A stretch of DNA of 61,355 bases from Bradyrhizobium iriomotense (GCF_018129405.1 NZ_JAFCLP010000032.1:1-61355), one strand, 5' to 3'. Positions 29,111 to 38,024 are shown, numbered from the stretch's first letter. Made by a program: numbers and translations. Notes: generated by a model from the letters alone, not told the origin.

Positions 29111-30856
29111 CTATCCCGCAATGCCCGGGTTGCCGTCGACGCCTTTCAGCGCGATGCCGGTGCCGAGCCGCTCCTGAAGCATCCGGCCCGAGCGCAGATA
29201 TTTGCCGACGACCTCCCACACCGGTGCGCCCTGCCGGCCGTTGACCGAGGCCCAGCCTGCGACCTTGTAGCGATGGCTGGCGTTGATCGCCTTGCCGCCA
29301 TTGAGCGTCAGCTCGGAGATGCGGCTGCCGATCGCCTCCGTCGGCGTGCAGGTGTAGCTGAGCCCGCCGGCGCGCACCATGTCGCCGCCCTGCTGGTAGT
29401 AGGGATCGGCGTTGAAGAGATTGTCGCAGACGTCTTCCAGCACGGTCTTGATCTCGGCGCCGGTCATCTCCTGCACATAGGTCTCGGGATAGGTGATCGC
29501 GGTTTCCGCGAGCAGATCCTCCATGGTCAGCGCCTGGCCCGACAGCGCGGTGACGCCCCAGCGGAAGCCCGGCGACAGCGCGATCTCGGCATCGAGCTCG
29601 GTGCGCAGCGCGGTGCAGATCAGTTCGTCCATGGGCCCGGAGAAATTGCCGCGGCGATACAGCAGGCGGTCGGGTGTCGCGATCTTCTCCGACCAGTCGG
29701 CGACATGCGACGCACGGACCCGCCCGATCAACTCGGCCATCGCCGGATCGGGCTTCAGGAGCTCCGAATAGACCGGCAGCAGATGATAGCGGACGTCGCT
29801 GACCTTGCCCTTTTCGAGCGCGAGATCGAGCACGCCCAGGAATTTTCCGTTGGAGCCGGCATTGGTGACGAGCGTCGTCCCACCCGCGTTCTTCACGGCG
29901 ATCGGCTGCGGCACGGCATCATGGGTGTGGCCGCCGAGGATGACGTCGATGCCGGTGACGCGGCTGGCGAGCTTGAGGTCAACGTCCATGCCGTTGTGCG
30001 ACAGCAGGATCACGGCATCGACCTTGTCGGTGCCGCGCAAGGCATCGACATGCTTCTGCAGCTCCTCCTCGCGGATGCCGAAGGTCCAGTCCGGCGTGAA
30101 GCGTTTTGGATGCGCGATCGGCACGTAAGGAAAGGCCTGGCCGACGATCGCGACGCGATGACTGCCGAGCTCCTTGATGAAAGAGGGCTTGAACACGCGC
30201 CCGGTTGCGGGATCGAAGGCGCGGGCGTCGTTGAACGCGGCTTCCTCGGTCAGGAACACGTTCTGCGCCAGAAACTCGCCCTTGAAGCGCTCGAGATTGT
30301 CGCGCAGCGCCTGCTCGCCATAGGTGAATTCCCAATGCCCGGTCATCGCCTCGATGCCGAGCAGATTGGCGACCTCGACCATGTCGCGGCCCTGCATGAC
30401 GTTGGCAAGCCCGGTGCCCTGCCAGAGATCGCCGCCGTCGACGAGCACGGAATCTTTCTCGCCGACATCGCCGCGCAGGCGATCGACCAGGGTCTTCAGA
30501 TGGGCAAAGCCGCCGAGCTTGCCGAAGCGTCCCGCGGACTTCTCGAACTCGAAGCAGGTGAAGGCATAGGCATCGGCACTGTCAGGCCTGATGCCGAACC
30601 GCTCCAGAAAGGCGCGGCCGACCAGATGCGGCGGGCGTCCGGCCATCTCGCCGATGCCGATATTGACGCTGGGCTCGCGGAAATAGACCGGGTTGAGCTG
30701 CGCATGGGCGTCGGTGATGTGCAGGATCCGCGCATTGCCGAACCGCTCGAGCTCGTAGATGCTCGCAGTGTCGGTGCCGCGCGCAAGCCGGGGCAGGCTG
30801 AGCGATACGGCGGCAAGGCCTGCACCCTTCAGGAAATCGCGGCGGCGGATGGCCAT
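29111..30856 (-). CDS. soxB: Thiosulfohydrolase SoxB
   Basis: Periplasmic manganese enzyme of 581 residues that hydrolyses the sulfate group from SoxY-bound S-sulfonate. A twin-arginine signal (RRRDFLKGAGLAAVSLSLP) leads, as expected for a protein folded with metal before export. Metallophosphoesterase ligands are visible in LHITDAHAQL, DGGDLWQGTG, TGHWEFTYG, LLSHNGMD and LGGHTHDAVP; the 5'-nucleotidase C-terminal domain follows. It lies in the order soxX-Y-Z-A-binding protein-B on the minus strand. Confidence 0.95.
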   Translation of the reverse strand: MAIRRRDFLKGAGLAAVSLSLPRLARGTDTASIYELERFGNARILHITDAHAQLNPVYFREPSVNIGIGEMAGRPPHLVGRAFLERFGIRPDSADAYAFTCFEFEKSAGRFGKLGGFAHLKTLVDRLRGDVGEKDSVLVDGGDLWQGTGLANVMQGRDMVEVANLLGIEAMTGHWEFTYGEQALRDNLERFKGEFLAQNVFLTEEAAFNDARAFDPATGRVFKPSFIKELGSHRVAIVGQAFPYVPIAHPKRFTPDWTFGIREEELQKHVDALRGTDKVDAVILLSHNGMDVDLKLASRVTGIDVILGGHTHDAVPQPIAVKNAGGTTLVTNAGSNGKFLGVLDLALEKGKVSDVRYHLLPVYSELLKPDPAMAELIGRVRASHVADWSEKIATPDRLLYRRGNFSGPMDELICTALRTELDAEIALSPGFRWGVTALSGQALTMEDLLAETAITYPETYVQEMTGAEIKTVLEDVCDNLFNADPYYQQGGDMVRAGGLSYTCTPTEAIGSRISELTLNGGKAINASHRYKVAGWASVNGRQGAPVWEVVGKYLRSGRMLQERLGTGIALKGVDGNPGIAG

Positions 30857-30917
30857 CTCGAATCTCGAATTCTCCGCGCCCCTTCAACGACGGTCCGACA
30901 GTTCCAACAGGCCCAGT

Positions 30918-31223
30918 CTAGCGGATTTCCATCGCCTTCCAGGCTTCTTTTTCGGACGTCGCCTGGAAGATCGACGCCTTCGCCAGCGCTTCGGCCTCTT
31001 TCGCAGCAGCCGTTGCGCGGTCGAAATCGCCGCCATCTGCGGCCCTCTTGGCGGCCGCCAGCGCGGATACGGTCACGGTCCACTGGTTGCGCATGCCGGC
31101 TGCCTCCTTGGAGGCAGCCTCGGCGGCGGCATAGGCCGCCTTGTAGTCCGCCTCATTCGCCGCGCGCGCGGATGGCGCAAGGCTCGAGGCGAGCAGTATG
31201 GCGAGAGCAAGTGACCGCTTCAT
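30918..31223 (-). CDS. SoxXA-binding protein (SoxK-like)
   Basis: 101-residue periplasmic protein with a signal peptide (MKRSLALAILLASSLAPSAR). The mature part is a predicted helical, Ala/Lys/Glu-rich segment (YAAAEAASKEAAGMRNQW, FDRATAAAKEAEALAKAS) as in the small proteins that bind and stabilise SoxXA. The ATG overlaps the soxA stop by four bases (ATGA). Position between soxA and soxB and composition support the call; there is no catalytic motif. Confidence 0.78.
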   Translation of the reverse strand: MKRSLALAILLASSLAPSARAANEADYKAAYAAAEAASKEAAGMRNQWTVTVSALAAAKRAADGGDFDRATAAAKEAEALAKASIFQATSEKEAWKAMEIR

Positions 31224-32083
31224 GGCCGCGCTCCCGGGCCCGAGATCGGCAGGCCGTTGGCGACATAGGAGAGGAAATATTCGACATCGCGATACTCGTC
31301 CGCCTGCGGCTCCAGCGGAACCGCGCGGGTCTGGCTGTTGCAGGTGACGAAGCGGCGGCTGATCGTGCCCATGCCGCTCCATTCGGAGCGGTAGATCGGC
31401 ATCGCGTTCAGAATGCCGAGCGCCGGCGCCAGGATCTCGGCGCGGATGCGCTCGCCCGGGCTCTGCACATGGCAGCTCGCGCAGGAGAAGTTCATCTGGC
31501 CGCGCCGCGTGTAGAAATAGCGCTTGCCGTTTTCGAATGCCGCGAGCGCGCGGGGATCATCGGGGATCTTGATGTCCATCGGCTTGCCGCGCGAGGTGTA
31601 GGCCATGTAGGCGGTCAGCGAGGCCATCTCGTCCTTGACGTAGGAGTAGGGTGCTTCGCCATTGGCCTCGCGGCAGCGGTTGAGCGCGAGCTCCAGCGTG
31701 ACGACCTTGCCTTCCTTCTCGTCGAAATAGGGATAGTTCTGGCGGATGCCGATGCCGCCGTTCGGGAAGCAGTCGGCATAGGTCTTGCCGTTCTTGAACG
31801 GGGTCGCAAACATCTCCTTGCCGGCATCGAGCGCGAACTCGTAAGGCGGGAATTCTTCCTTCTCCTGCCACTGCCGCTTCATGTCCTCGTTCATCGAATA
31901 AGGACCGTTGACGAAATCCTCGTGCTTCACGTTCGGAAACTTCTGGAAGAAAAAGTTCTGGAACGCCTTGGCGTCAGTGACAGGATCGACCTTGTCGGCC
32001 GCGACCACGCGCGGAGAGGTCAGGGCGAACGCGACGAGCGCGGCGCTGAGCGAGCCAAGCAGGAGGTGGATGCGGGCCTTCAT
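31220..32083 (-). CDS. soxA: Sulfur oxidation c-type cytochrome SoxA (monoheme type)
   Basis: 287-residue periplasmic protein, signal peptide to about residue 29. It contains one heme motif, CASCH (201-205), and the active-site cysteine Cys248 in FVTCNSQTRAVP, which becomes persulfidated when thiosulfate is joined to SoxY. The first heme of diheme SoxA is replaced by two lone cysteines (Cys105 and Cys137) that probably form a disulfide. Works with SoxX as the SoxXA heterodimer. It shares one base with soxZ (TGATG). Confidence 0.94.
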   Translation of the reverse strand: MKARIHLLLGSLSAALVAFALTSPRVVAADKVDPVTDAKAFQNFFFQKFPNVKHEDFVNGPYSMNEDMKRQWQEKEEFPPYEFALDAGKEMFATPFKNGKTYADCFPNGGIGIRQNYPYFDEKEGKVVTLELALNRCREANGEAPYSYVKDEMASLTAYMAYTSRGKPMDIKIPDDPRALAAFENGKRYFYTRRGQMNFSCASCHVQSPGERIRAEILAPALGILNAMPIYRSEWSGMGTISRRFVTCNSQTRAVPLEPQADEYRDVEYFLSYVANGLPISGPGARP

Positions 32084-32394
32084 CACGCGATCTTCGCGGT
32101 GGTCGTGTCCGAGCCACCCTTGTTGTCGGTCCAGGAGATCTTGAGCTCGTCGCCCTTCTTGGCGCCCTTGAAGCTGAACTTGACGTAGGGATCTTTGGAG
32201 ACCGCGGTGCCCCAATCGGCGACGAACACGTCCTTGCCGTTACATTCGAACTTCAGCTGCTGGATGAAATGCGCGGGGATCACTTCACCCTTGGAATCCT
32301 TGACGAGACCGGTGTCCATGGGGTGCTGGATCAGAGCCTGCACCTCGGTGATGTCGCCGTTGGCGGTGGCGCGTACGCGAATGCTCGATGCCAT
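32083..32394 (-). CDS. soxZ: Thiosulfate oxidation carrier complex protein SoxZ
   Basis: 103-residue beta-sandwich subunit starting MASSIRVRATANGDITEVQA, with the typical LIQHPMDTGLVKDS segment and IPAHFIQQL. It has no signal peptide of its own, as expected, because it is exported bound to the TAT-borne SoxY. It follows soxY by 11 bases and is coupled to soxA. Confidence 0.95.
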   Translation of the reverse strand: MASSIRVRATANGDITEVQALIQHPMDTGLVKDSKGEVIPAHFIQQLKFECNGKDVFVADWGTAVSKDPYVKFSFKGAKKGDELKISWTDNKGGSDTTTAKIA

Positions 32395-32405
32395 CTCCGT
32401 TCTCC

Positions 32406-32897
32406 TTAGCCGCCGCAACCGCCGACGGTGACCTTCACTTCCTTGGTCGCGCTGTAGAGCTTGCCGTCGGCTTCCACGATCGCGGTCACGTTGGTGGTCT
32501 TCGCCATCTTCAGGCGGTTGGCAACGCTCGGGATCGTGCCGTCAGGAATCCTGTAGGAGGCCGCCAGCGCGAACGGGTTCTCGGCGACGAAGAACGAGAT
32601 CGAGGCCACCTTGTCGAGCGTCGTCGTCACCGAGATCGGCACCACGCCGCCGTTCTCGGCAATCTCGGGCGCATCGAGCTTGACCTTGTCGGACGGCTCG
32701 GCGGCCTTGCCGTAGAGCGCCTTGATCGCGTCGGCCTCGTTCTTCAACTTGAACGCCTCGTCCGGATATTTGTCGTTCGCTGCCGCGAGCGCAGACATGG
32801 CCCCGAACGGCAGATTGCCGAGGCCGAGCAACGCGACGGAGGCCGCGCCCTGAAGGATCAGGCGCCGCGTCGGATGAGGGCCGGTGGTCGTGGTCAT
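32406..32897 (-). CDS. soxY: Thiosulfate oxidation carrier protein SoxY
   Basis: 163-residue carrier with a twin-arginine signal (PTRRLILQGAASVALLGLG) and the C-terminal GGCGG swinging arm whose cysteine (Cys161) carries sulfur intermediates in the Sox cycle. ATG 32897 is chosen over an upstream ATG because it opens the TAT signal properly. It lies 25 bases after soxX and pairs with SoxZ. Confidence 0.95.
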   Translation of the reverse strand: MTTTTGPHPTRRLILQGAASVALLGLGNLPFGAMSALAAANDKYPDEAFKLKNEADAIKALYGKAAEPSDKVKLDAPEIAENGGVVPISVTTTLDKVASISFFVAENPFALAASYRIPDGTIPSVANRLKMAKTTNVTAIVEADGKLYSATKEVKVTVGGCGG

Positions 32898-32922
32898 CTC
32901 TAGTCTCCTGGGCGGCCCGCCG

Positions 32923-33276
32923 TTACAGGGTCTGCAGGAAATCAACGATCGCGCTGATCTCCTGTTCGGTCAAAATCCGGTTCCGGCCGAACGGCGGCAT
33001 CATGGTCTGGGGATTGCGCTTGGTCTCGTCGAAGATGATCGCCACCAGCTCGTTGCGATCAGGGTATTTTGACTTGATGTCCTTCAGTTCCGGTCCGATC
33101 GTTCCCGGCAGGTCGCCGCCTTTGATGACATGGCAGGTCAGGCAATTGCCCTTGCCGCGGTCGAAGGCGAGCTTCTGGCCGTCAGTCACGGTGGATTGTG
33201 CCTGCGCCGGGCTGGCGAGGCCGGCGGCGATGGCCAGCAGGAGGAACAGGACGGGCGTCCGGAAAAGGGCGGTCAA
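32923..33276 (-). CDS. soxX: Sulfur oxidation c-type cytochrome SoxX
   Basis: Monoheme cytochrome partner of SoxA. The heme motif CLTCH is followed by GGDLPGTIGPEL, and MMPPFG carries the likely Met ligand near the C-terminus. I choose a TTG start at 33276 (117 residues) because it gives an ordinary signal peptide (LFRTPVLFLLLAIAAGLASP then AQAQ) with GGA eight bases upstream. An ATG at 33402 in the same frame would give a 159-residue protein with an implausibly long leader. First gene of the sox operon. Confidence 0.88.
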   Translation of the reverse strand: MTALFRTPVLFLLLAIAAGLASPAQAQSTVTDGQKLAFDRGKGNCLTCHVIKGGDLPGTIGPELKDIKSKYPDRNELVAIIFDETKRNPQTMMPPFGRNRILTEQEISAIVDFLQTL

Positions 33277-33440
33277 GGCGTCATTCCGAGGCGTTATGGC
33301 GATGGTCTCGATCGCGCAAATAGAAGCGTTCAAAAGCACAAAGGGCTGCCCCTGACAATCAAGACTATGCACGCGGCAAAATGGAGTTAATATCTTCCGC
33401 ATTGCAACTGAAGAGATTATCTGTTCGGCCGATTTGGCCC

Positions 33441-33479
33441 AAGGGTTAGTTACAAGGGTTAGTTACAAGGGTTAGTTAC
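33441..33479. repeat. Three tandem copies of a 13-bp repeat
   Basis: AAGGGTTAGTTAC occurs three times without interruption, followed by a degenerate AAGAGTTAAAGG. It sits in the divergent gap between soxX and the methyltransferase gene, about 165 bp upstream of the soxX start and 96 bp upstream of the methyltransferase start. No function assigned. Confidence 0.9.
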
Positions 33480-33574
33480 AAGAGTTAAAGGCAATGGGTG
33501 GGCCGGCTGTTTCCGGGGCGTTTGGACGTGCACCCTGTTTTCATCGCGTTCTCGTTTTTTCAAGGGGACCTCAC

Positions 33575-34246
33575 TTGGCTGAATATGTCGTCGAATTTGG
33601 CAGGGACGGCGGACGGGTCGAGCCTGACGGCCGGCTCGATGCGCCCGCCTTCCATCGCAATCACGAGCCGATCTGGGCGGCCCTGGAGAAGCATCTCACT
33701 GGGCTGACCGGCAACGTGGTCGAGGTCGGCAGCGGAACCGGCCAGCACGTGGTCTATTTCGCCCGGCATACGCCCGGCTTGATCTGGTGGCCGAGCGACC
33801 TCAACCAGAGGCACGTGAAAAGCATCGAGGCCTGGCGCATCCATTCGGGCCTGCCAAACATCCGCTCGCCCTTACGGATCGATCTCACCGATCCCGATTG
33901 GTGCCCGGAGATGAAAAGCGGGCAGGGGCCGACCAGCCTTGCCGCCGTGTTCTGCGCCAATGTCATCCACATCGCGCCGTGGACCGTGGCCGAAGGCCTG
34001 TTCGCCGGCGCCGGACGATACTTGCGCGCTGACGGCAAGCTGTTCCTCTATGGTCCGTTCAAGCGCGACGGCAAGCACACCGCACTCAGCAATGCCGTGT
34101 TCGACACGTCTTTACGCGAAGGCAATCCCGACTGGGGCGTCCGCGACGTCGTCGATGTCGAGAAGCTGGCGAAGGCGGCAGGTCTCGGCCTCGTCGATAC
34201 GATCGAGATGCCCGCGAACAATCTGACGCTGGTGTTTTCGCGCTAA
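33575..34246 (+). CDS. DUF938 SAM-dependent methyltransferase-like protein
   Basis: 223-residue cytoplasmic protein. NVVEVGSGTGQHVVYFARH is the SAM-binding motif I; the region DAPAFHRNHEPIW before it and ANVIHIAPWTVAEGLF after it are typical of the DUF938 group, whose substrate is unknown. The start is taken as TTG 33575 because AAGGGG lies eight bases before it and the family begins at this point; an upstream reading to 33494 has no such site. Transcribed divergently from the sox operon. Confidence 0.82.
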   Translation: MAEYVVEFGRDGGRVEPDGRLDAPAFHRNHEPIWAALEKHLTGLTGNVVEVGSGTGQHVVYFARHTPGLIWWPSDLNQRHVKSIEAWRIHSGLPNIRSPLRIDLTDPDWCPEMKSGQGPTSLAAVFCANVIHIAPWTVAEGLFAGAGRYLRADGKLFLYGPFKRDGKHTALSNAVFDTSLREGNPDWGVRDVVDVEKLAKAAGLGLVDTIEMPANNLTLVFSR

Positions 34247-34328
34247 GCCGTGACGGCGGTGCGCTCGCTCGCCCGCTTGCGGGGGAGGGTAATCGCATAT
34301 GACTCTTGGCAACGTCTAACCGCACGCC

Positions 34329-34472
34329 TCGTCCTTCGAGACGCCCGCTTCCAGCGGTCCCTCAGGATGAGGCTAAGCAGCACCGCGCCCGTTGAAACTG
34401 CTGCCACGCATTCCGTCCTCATCCTGAGGAGCCCGCCATTGGCGGGCGTCTCGAAGGATGGCCGCGCGTTTG
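34329..34472. repeat. Palindromic repeat with TCCTTCGAGACGCCCGC arms
   Basis: TCCTTCGAGACGCCCGC at the left and GCGGGCGTCTCGAAGGA at the right are exact inverted copies; an inner pair CCTCAGGATGAGG / CCTCATCCTGAGG is also present. It lies between two convergent genes, so it could form a bidirectional terminator-like hairpin. Confidence 0.85.
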
Positions 34473-34486
34473 GCTGTCCCGTAGCG

Positions 34487-36559
34487 TCAAGTCTCGCCAT
34501 CCCTCCAACCGATCTTGTCCTTCAAGAAGCGGAAGCCGAGTACCTCAAAGCCGGCGCGCTCCTTGTTGTCCTTGCCGTAGCCGTGGCCACCTGCGGCCGG
34601 CTCGTAGAACCAGGCTTCATAGCCCATCGCCTGGAGCTTTGCCGCCATCTTGCGGGCATGGCCGGGGTGGACGCGGTCGTCGCGCCGCGTGGTGGCGATC
34701 AGGATCGGCGGATAGGACTGGCCGGCCTTCACATTGTGATAGGCGGAGTAGGTCTTCAGCCATTCCCACTCCTCCACCTTGTCGGGATCGCCATATTCCG
34801 CGATCCAGCTCGCGCCCGCGAGCAGCTTCGTGTAGCGGCGCATATCGATCAGCGGGATGGTGCAGAACAGCGCGCCGAAACGCTCGGGATAGCGCACCAG
34901 CATGTTGGTGATGAGGATGCCGCCGTTCGATCCGCCCTGCGCCGCGATGCGTTTCGCGCTCGTCACGCCGCGGCGGACGAGGTCGGCGGCGACGGCCGCG
35001 AAATCGTCATGCGACAGCTTCTTGCCCGCAAGCCGGCCGGCATCGTGCCAGCGCGTGCCAAACTCGCCGCCGCCGCGCAAATTCGCCTGCACCGTGGTGC
35101 CGCCGCGCTCCAGCCACAGCTTGCCGAGCGAGGGATTGTAATACGGCTTCACCGAAACTGCGAAGCCGCCATAGGCGCTCATGAAGACCGGCGCATCGCC
35201 GGTTTCCCCGGCGGGGCCGGTCTGCACATAGGGAATACGCTCGCCGTCAACAGAGATCGCCTCATGCTGCGTCACCACGAGCCCGTCGGCAGTGAACGTC
35301 TTCGGCGCCTGCTTCAGCACGGTCGGACTTGCGACGCCGCGCGCGATCAGCAGCAGCGAGGGCGGCGTGAGCGGGTCCTGCACATTGGCGAGCAAATCGC
35401 CATTGCTTTCGGACGGATGGCGATCGAGCGGCCAGACGTCGACGACGCCGATCTCAGGCAGGCCGGGCAGCGTCTCGCGGCTCCAGCCGGTGGCGGATGG
35501 CGTACAGATCTCGAATTGCGGCTTGAGCTCGTCGAGGATCGACAGCACCAGTTTGCCCGCCGCCCAGAACAGACCTTGCAGCGCGCGCCGCGGTGCCGGC
35601 TCGAACAGCACCGCAAAATCGCGGTTGCCGGCAAGGAAGGCGGAGAGCGAGATGCCGAGCACGGTGTCGGTGGCATAGGTGCGGCCTTCGACCTGCCAGT
35701 CCTTGCGCAGCTTGATCGCGAACCAGTCGCCATGGGCCTGCATCCAGACGCCGGTCGGCAGATCGAGCTTCGTTATCGTGCCGGCCGCATCGCGCAGCCA
35801 GATCTCGCCATTGAAGAAGTCGATCTGGTCGACGATCCAGACTCGCGGAACAGGTGCGGTGTCGTCGGCCATGCCGTAGATCGACATGTGATCGGCGGCG
35901 GTCTCGATGATCATTTGCGCCTGCTCGACCTTTTGGCCGCGCCGCCACAGGCGAACCGTTCGCGCATAGCCCGAGCTCGTCGCCATGCCCTCGCCGCCAT
36001 GGGCGCTCGACAGCAGCAGCGTGTCGGCATCGAGCCAGTCGACGCCGCCCTTGGCCTCCGGCAGCGTAAAGCCGTCCGCAACGAAGCTCTTGGTAGCGAG
36101 ATCGAACTCGCGCAGCGTGACGGCGTCACTGCCGCCGCGCGACAGGCTCAGAATGGCGCGCGAGCTTCCCGGCATCGTGGCGATCCCGCTCAGCAGCCAG
36201 TCTTCGCCTTCCTTTGCCGCGAGCTGGTCGATATCCAGCATGGTCTCCCACACTGGTGCGGCTTTGCGAAATTCCGCAAGCGTCGTTCGCCGCCACAGGC
36301 CGCGCGGGTTGACGGCGTCCTTCCAGAGATTGTGCAGGTCGGTGCCGCGGCGGCTGACATAGGGAATGTTGTCGGGCCGGTCGTAGATTGCAGCGAGAAT
36401 GTCGCGGTCGCGTTCGAACGCCGCTCCGCCGAACGCCTGGAGCGTCAGGCTGTTCTGCCGCTCGACGAAATCGAGCGCCTGCCTGCCCTCGATCTCCTCC
36501 AGCCACAGCCAGGGATCGTCGTCGGGAGCGCTGAGCGTGGGCCTGTCGTCGACGGTCAT
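34487..36559 (-). CDS. Prolyl oligopeptidase family serine peptidase (S9A)
   Basis: 690-residue enzyme. The N-terminal DPWLWLEEIEGRQALDFVE and the long beta-propeller region (about 80-400) match prolyl oligopeptidases. The C-terminal alpha/beta hydrolase domain has the nucleophile Ser544 in AAQGGSNGG, the Asp in TRRDDRVHPGHARK and the His in GGHGYGKD. No signal peptide is seen, so it is probably cytoplasmic; members cut short peptides after proline. Single gene, convergent with the methyltransferase. Confidence 0.9.
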   Translation of the reverse strand: MTVDDRPTLSAPDDDPWLWLEEIEGRQALDFVERQNSLTLQAFGGAAFERDRDILAAIYDRPDNIPYVSRRGTDLHNLWKDAVNPRGLWRRTTLAEFRKAAPVWETMLDIDQLAAKEGEDWLLSGIATMPGSSRAILSLSRGGSDAVTLREFDLATKSFVADGFTLPEAKGGVDWLDADTLLLSSAHGGEGMATSSGYARTVRLWRRGQKVEQAQMIIETAADHMSIYGMADDTAPVPRVWIVDQIDFFNGEIWLRDAAGTITKLDLPTGVWMQAHGDWFAIKLRKDWQVEGRTYATDTVLGISLSAFLAGNRDFAVLFEPAPRRALQGLFWAAGKLVLSILDELKPQFEICTPSATGWSRETLPGLPEIGVVDVWPLDRHPSESNGDLLANVQDPLTPPSLLLIARGVASPTVLKQAPKTFTADGLVVTQHEAISVDGERIPYVQTGPAGETGDAPVFMSAYGGFAVSVKPYYNPSLGKLWLERGGTTVQANLRGGGEFGTRWHDAGRLAGKKLSHDDFAAVAADLVRRGVTSAKRIAAQGGSNGGILITNMLVRYPERFGALFCTIPLIDMRRYTKLLAGASWIAEYGDPDKVEEWEWLKTYSAYHNVKAGQSYPPILIATTRRDDRVHPGHARKMAAKLQAMGYEAWFYEPAAGGHGYGKDNKERAGFEVLGFRFLKDKIGWRDGET

Positions 36560-36776
36560 GAACGAAACTCCCGGAAAAATCGCGGCGGATAGGATTTGAT
36601 CGAGCGCAAGCCGTCAAGGGGGCGCTCCGCTATCATCCCAGCGATTGCGTCAGAGGCATGGCCCGCGCCCGTTTGCGTCGGTTGCCCGCCCTTCCGCGCC
36701 CCTTCATAGTGCCGGGAATCAACAAGGCCCTCGAAAGCCTCAAACGCCTCAAAAGCCCCTTGGGGCGGAAGTGCCG

Positions 36777-38024
36777 ATGCTGGACGTAACTGCTGTCAAT
36801 GAGATCGCCGCCGATGCTCGCGTGCGCGCCAATGTGGTGCGCCTTGCCGCCGCCCAGGCGCTGACCGGCGCCAACTCGGCGGTCATTTTCGCCACCGGTG
36901 CGATCGTCGGCGCCACGCTCGCGCCGGACATGTCGCTCGCGACCGTGCCGATCTCGATGTATGTGGTGGGGCTCGCCGCCGGCACGCTGCCGACCGGCGC
37001 GATCTCGCGCCGCTTCGGCCGCCGTGCCGCCTTCATCACCGGCACCGGTCTCGGAGCGCTCACCGGCTTGCTCGGCTCGTTCGCAATCCTGCACGGCTCG
37101 TTCGCGCTGTTTTGTCTGGCGACCTTTCTCGGCGGCCTTTACGGCGCGGTGGCGCAATCCTATCGCTTCGCGGCCGCCGATGGCGCCAGCACGGCCTACC
37201 GGCCGAAGGCGGTGTCCTGGGTGATGGCCGGCGGCGTGTTCGCCGGCGTGCTCGGTCCGCAGCTCGTGCAATGGACCATGGATGTCTGGCAGCCCTATCT
37301 GTTCGCCTTCAGCTTCCTGGTGCAGGCGGCCGTCGCGCTGATCGCGATGGGCATCGTCGCCGGCGTCGATATGCCGAGGCCCGCTCCGGCCGATCTGCAC
37401 GGCGGCCGGCCGCTGCTGACCATCGTGACCCAGCCGCGCTTCATCGCGGCGGCGCTGTGCGGCGTCATCGCCTATCCCATGATGAACCTGGTGATGACCT
37501 CGGCGCCGCTCGCCATGAAGCTGTGCGGCCTGTCCGTGTCCGATTCCAATTTCGGCCTGCAATGGCACATCGTCGCCATGTATGGGCCGAGCTTCTTCAC
37601 GGGCACGCTGATCGCGCGCTTCGGCGCCCCGAAGATCGTGGCCGCCGGATTGCTGCTGGAAGCCGGCGCCGCCACCATCGGTCTGTCCGGCCTCACGGCG
37701 ATGCACTTCTGGGCGACGCTGATCGTGCTGGGTGTGGGGTGGAATTTCTCCTTCATCGGCGCCTCTGCACTGGTGCTGGAGACGCACCGCCCGCAGGAGC
37801 GCAACAAGGTGCAGGCCTTCAACGATTTCCTGGTGTTCGGCATGATGGCGATCGGCTCGTTCTCCTCCGGGCAATTGCTCGCCAATTACGGCTGGTCCGC
37901 GGTGAACATGGTGGTGTTCCCGCCGGTCGTGCTCGGCCTTGCCGTGCTCTCGCTGGTCTCGTGGGCCCGCCGCCGCAAGGCGCGCCTGGAGGCGGCCATC
38001 GGCGAGTTCCCCGACGGGATCTGA
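36777..38024 (+). CDS. MFS transporter
   Basis: Twelve-helix carrier of 415 residues. ATG 36777 is preceded by GGGGCGGAAG and starts MLDVTAVNEIAADARV; the upstream open frame is proline/arginine-rich and unlikely. Helix 3-4 contains ISRRFGRRAAFITGTGLGAL, a motif-A-like loop. No close substrate family recognised. It precedes another MFS gene by about 195 bp, with a hairpin repeat between them. Confidence 0.85.
   Translation: MLDVTAVNEIAADARVRANVVRLAAAQALTGANSAVIFATGAIVGATLAPDMSLATVPISMYVVGLAAGTLPTGAISRRFGRRAAFITGTGLGALTGLLGSFAILHGSFALFCLATFLGGLYGAVAQSYRFAAADGASTAYRPKAVSWVMAGGVFAGVLGPQLVQWTMDVWQPYLFAFSFLVQAAVALIAMGIVAGVDMPRPAPADLHGGRPLLTIVTQPRFIAAALCGVIAYPMMNLVMTSAPLAMKLCGLSVSDSNFGLQWHIVAMYGPSFFTGTLIARFGAPKIVAAGLLLEAGAATIGLSGLTAMHFWATLIVLGVGWNFSFIGASALVLETHRPQERNKVQAFNDFLVFGMMAIGSFSSGQLLANYGWSAVNMVVFPPVVLGLAVLSLVSWARRRKARLEAAIGEFPDGI

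Noticed and set aside
29045-32188. A 1047-codon open frame on the plus strand opposite the sox genes
   Set aside because: It runs antisense to soxB, the SoxXA-binding gene, and soxA, which have clear motifs and signal peptides. The translation is Arg/Ala/His/Asp-rich without domains, as expected from GC-rich codon bias on the opposite strand.
33441-33490. Possible CRISPR array from the tandem repeats
   Set aside because: Units are only 13 bp with no spacers between them and no cas genes nearby.
34250-36592. A 780-codon open frame on the plus strand opposite the prolyl oligopeptidase
   Set aside because: Antisense shadow; the minus-strand protein has a full catalytic triad and the plus-strand reading has no recognisable features.
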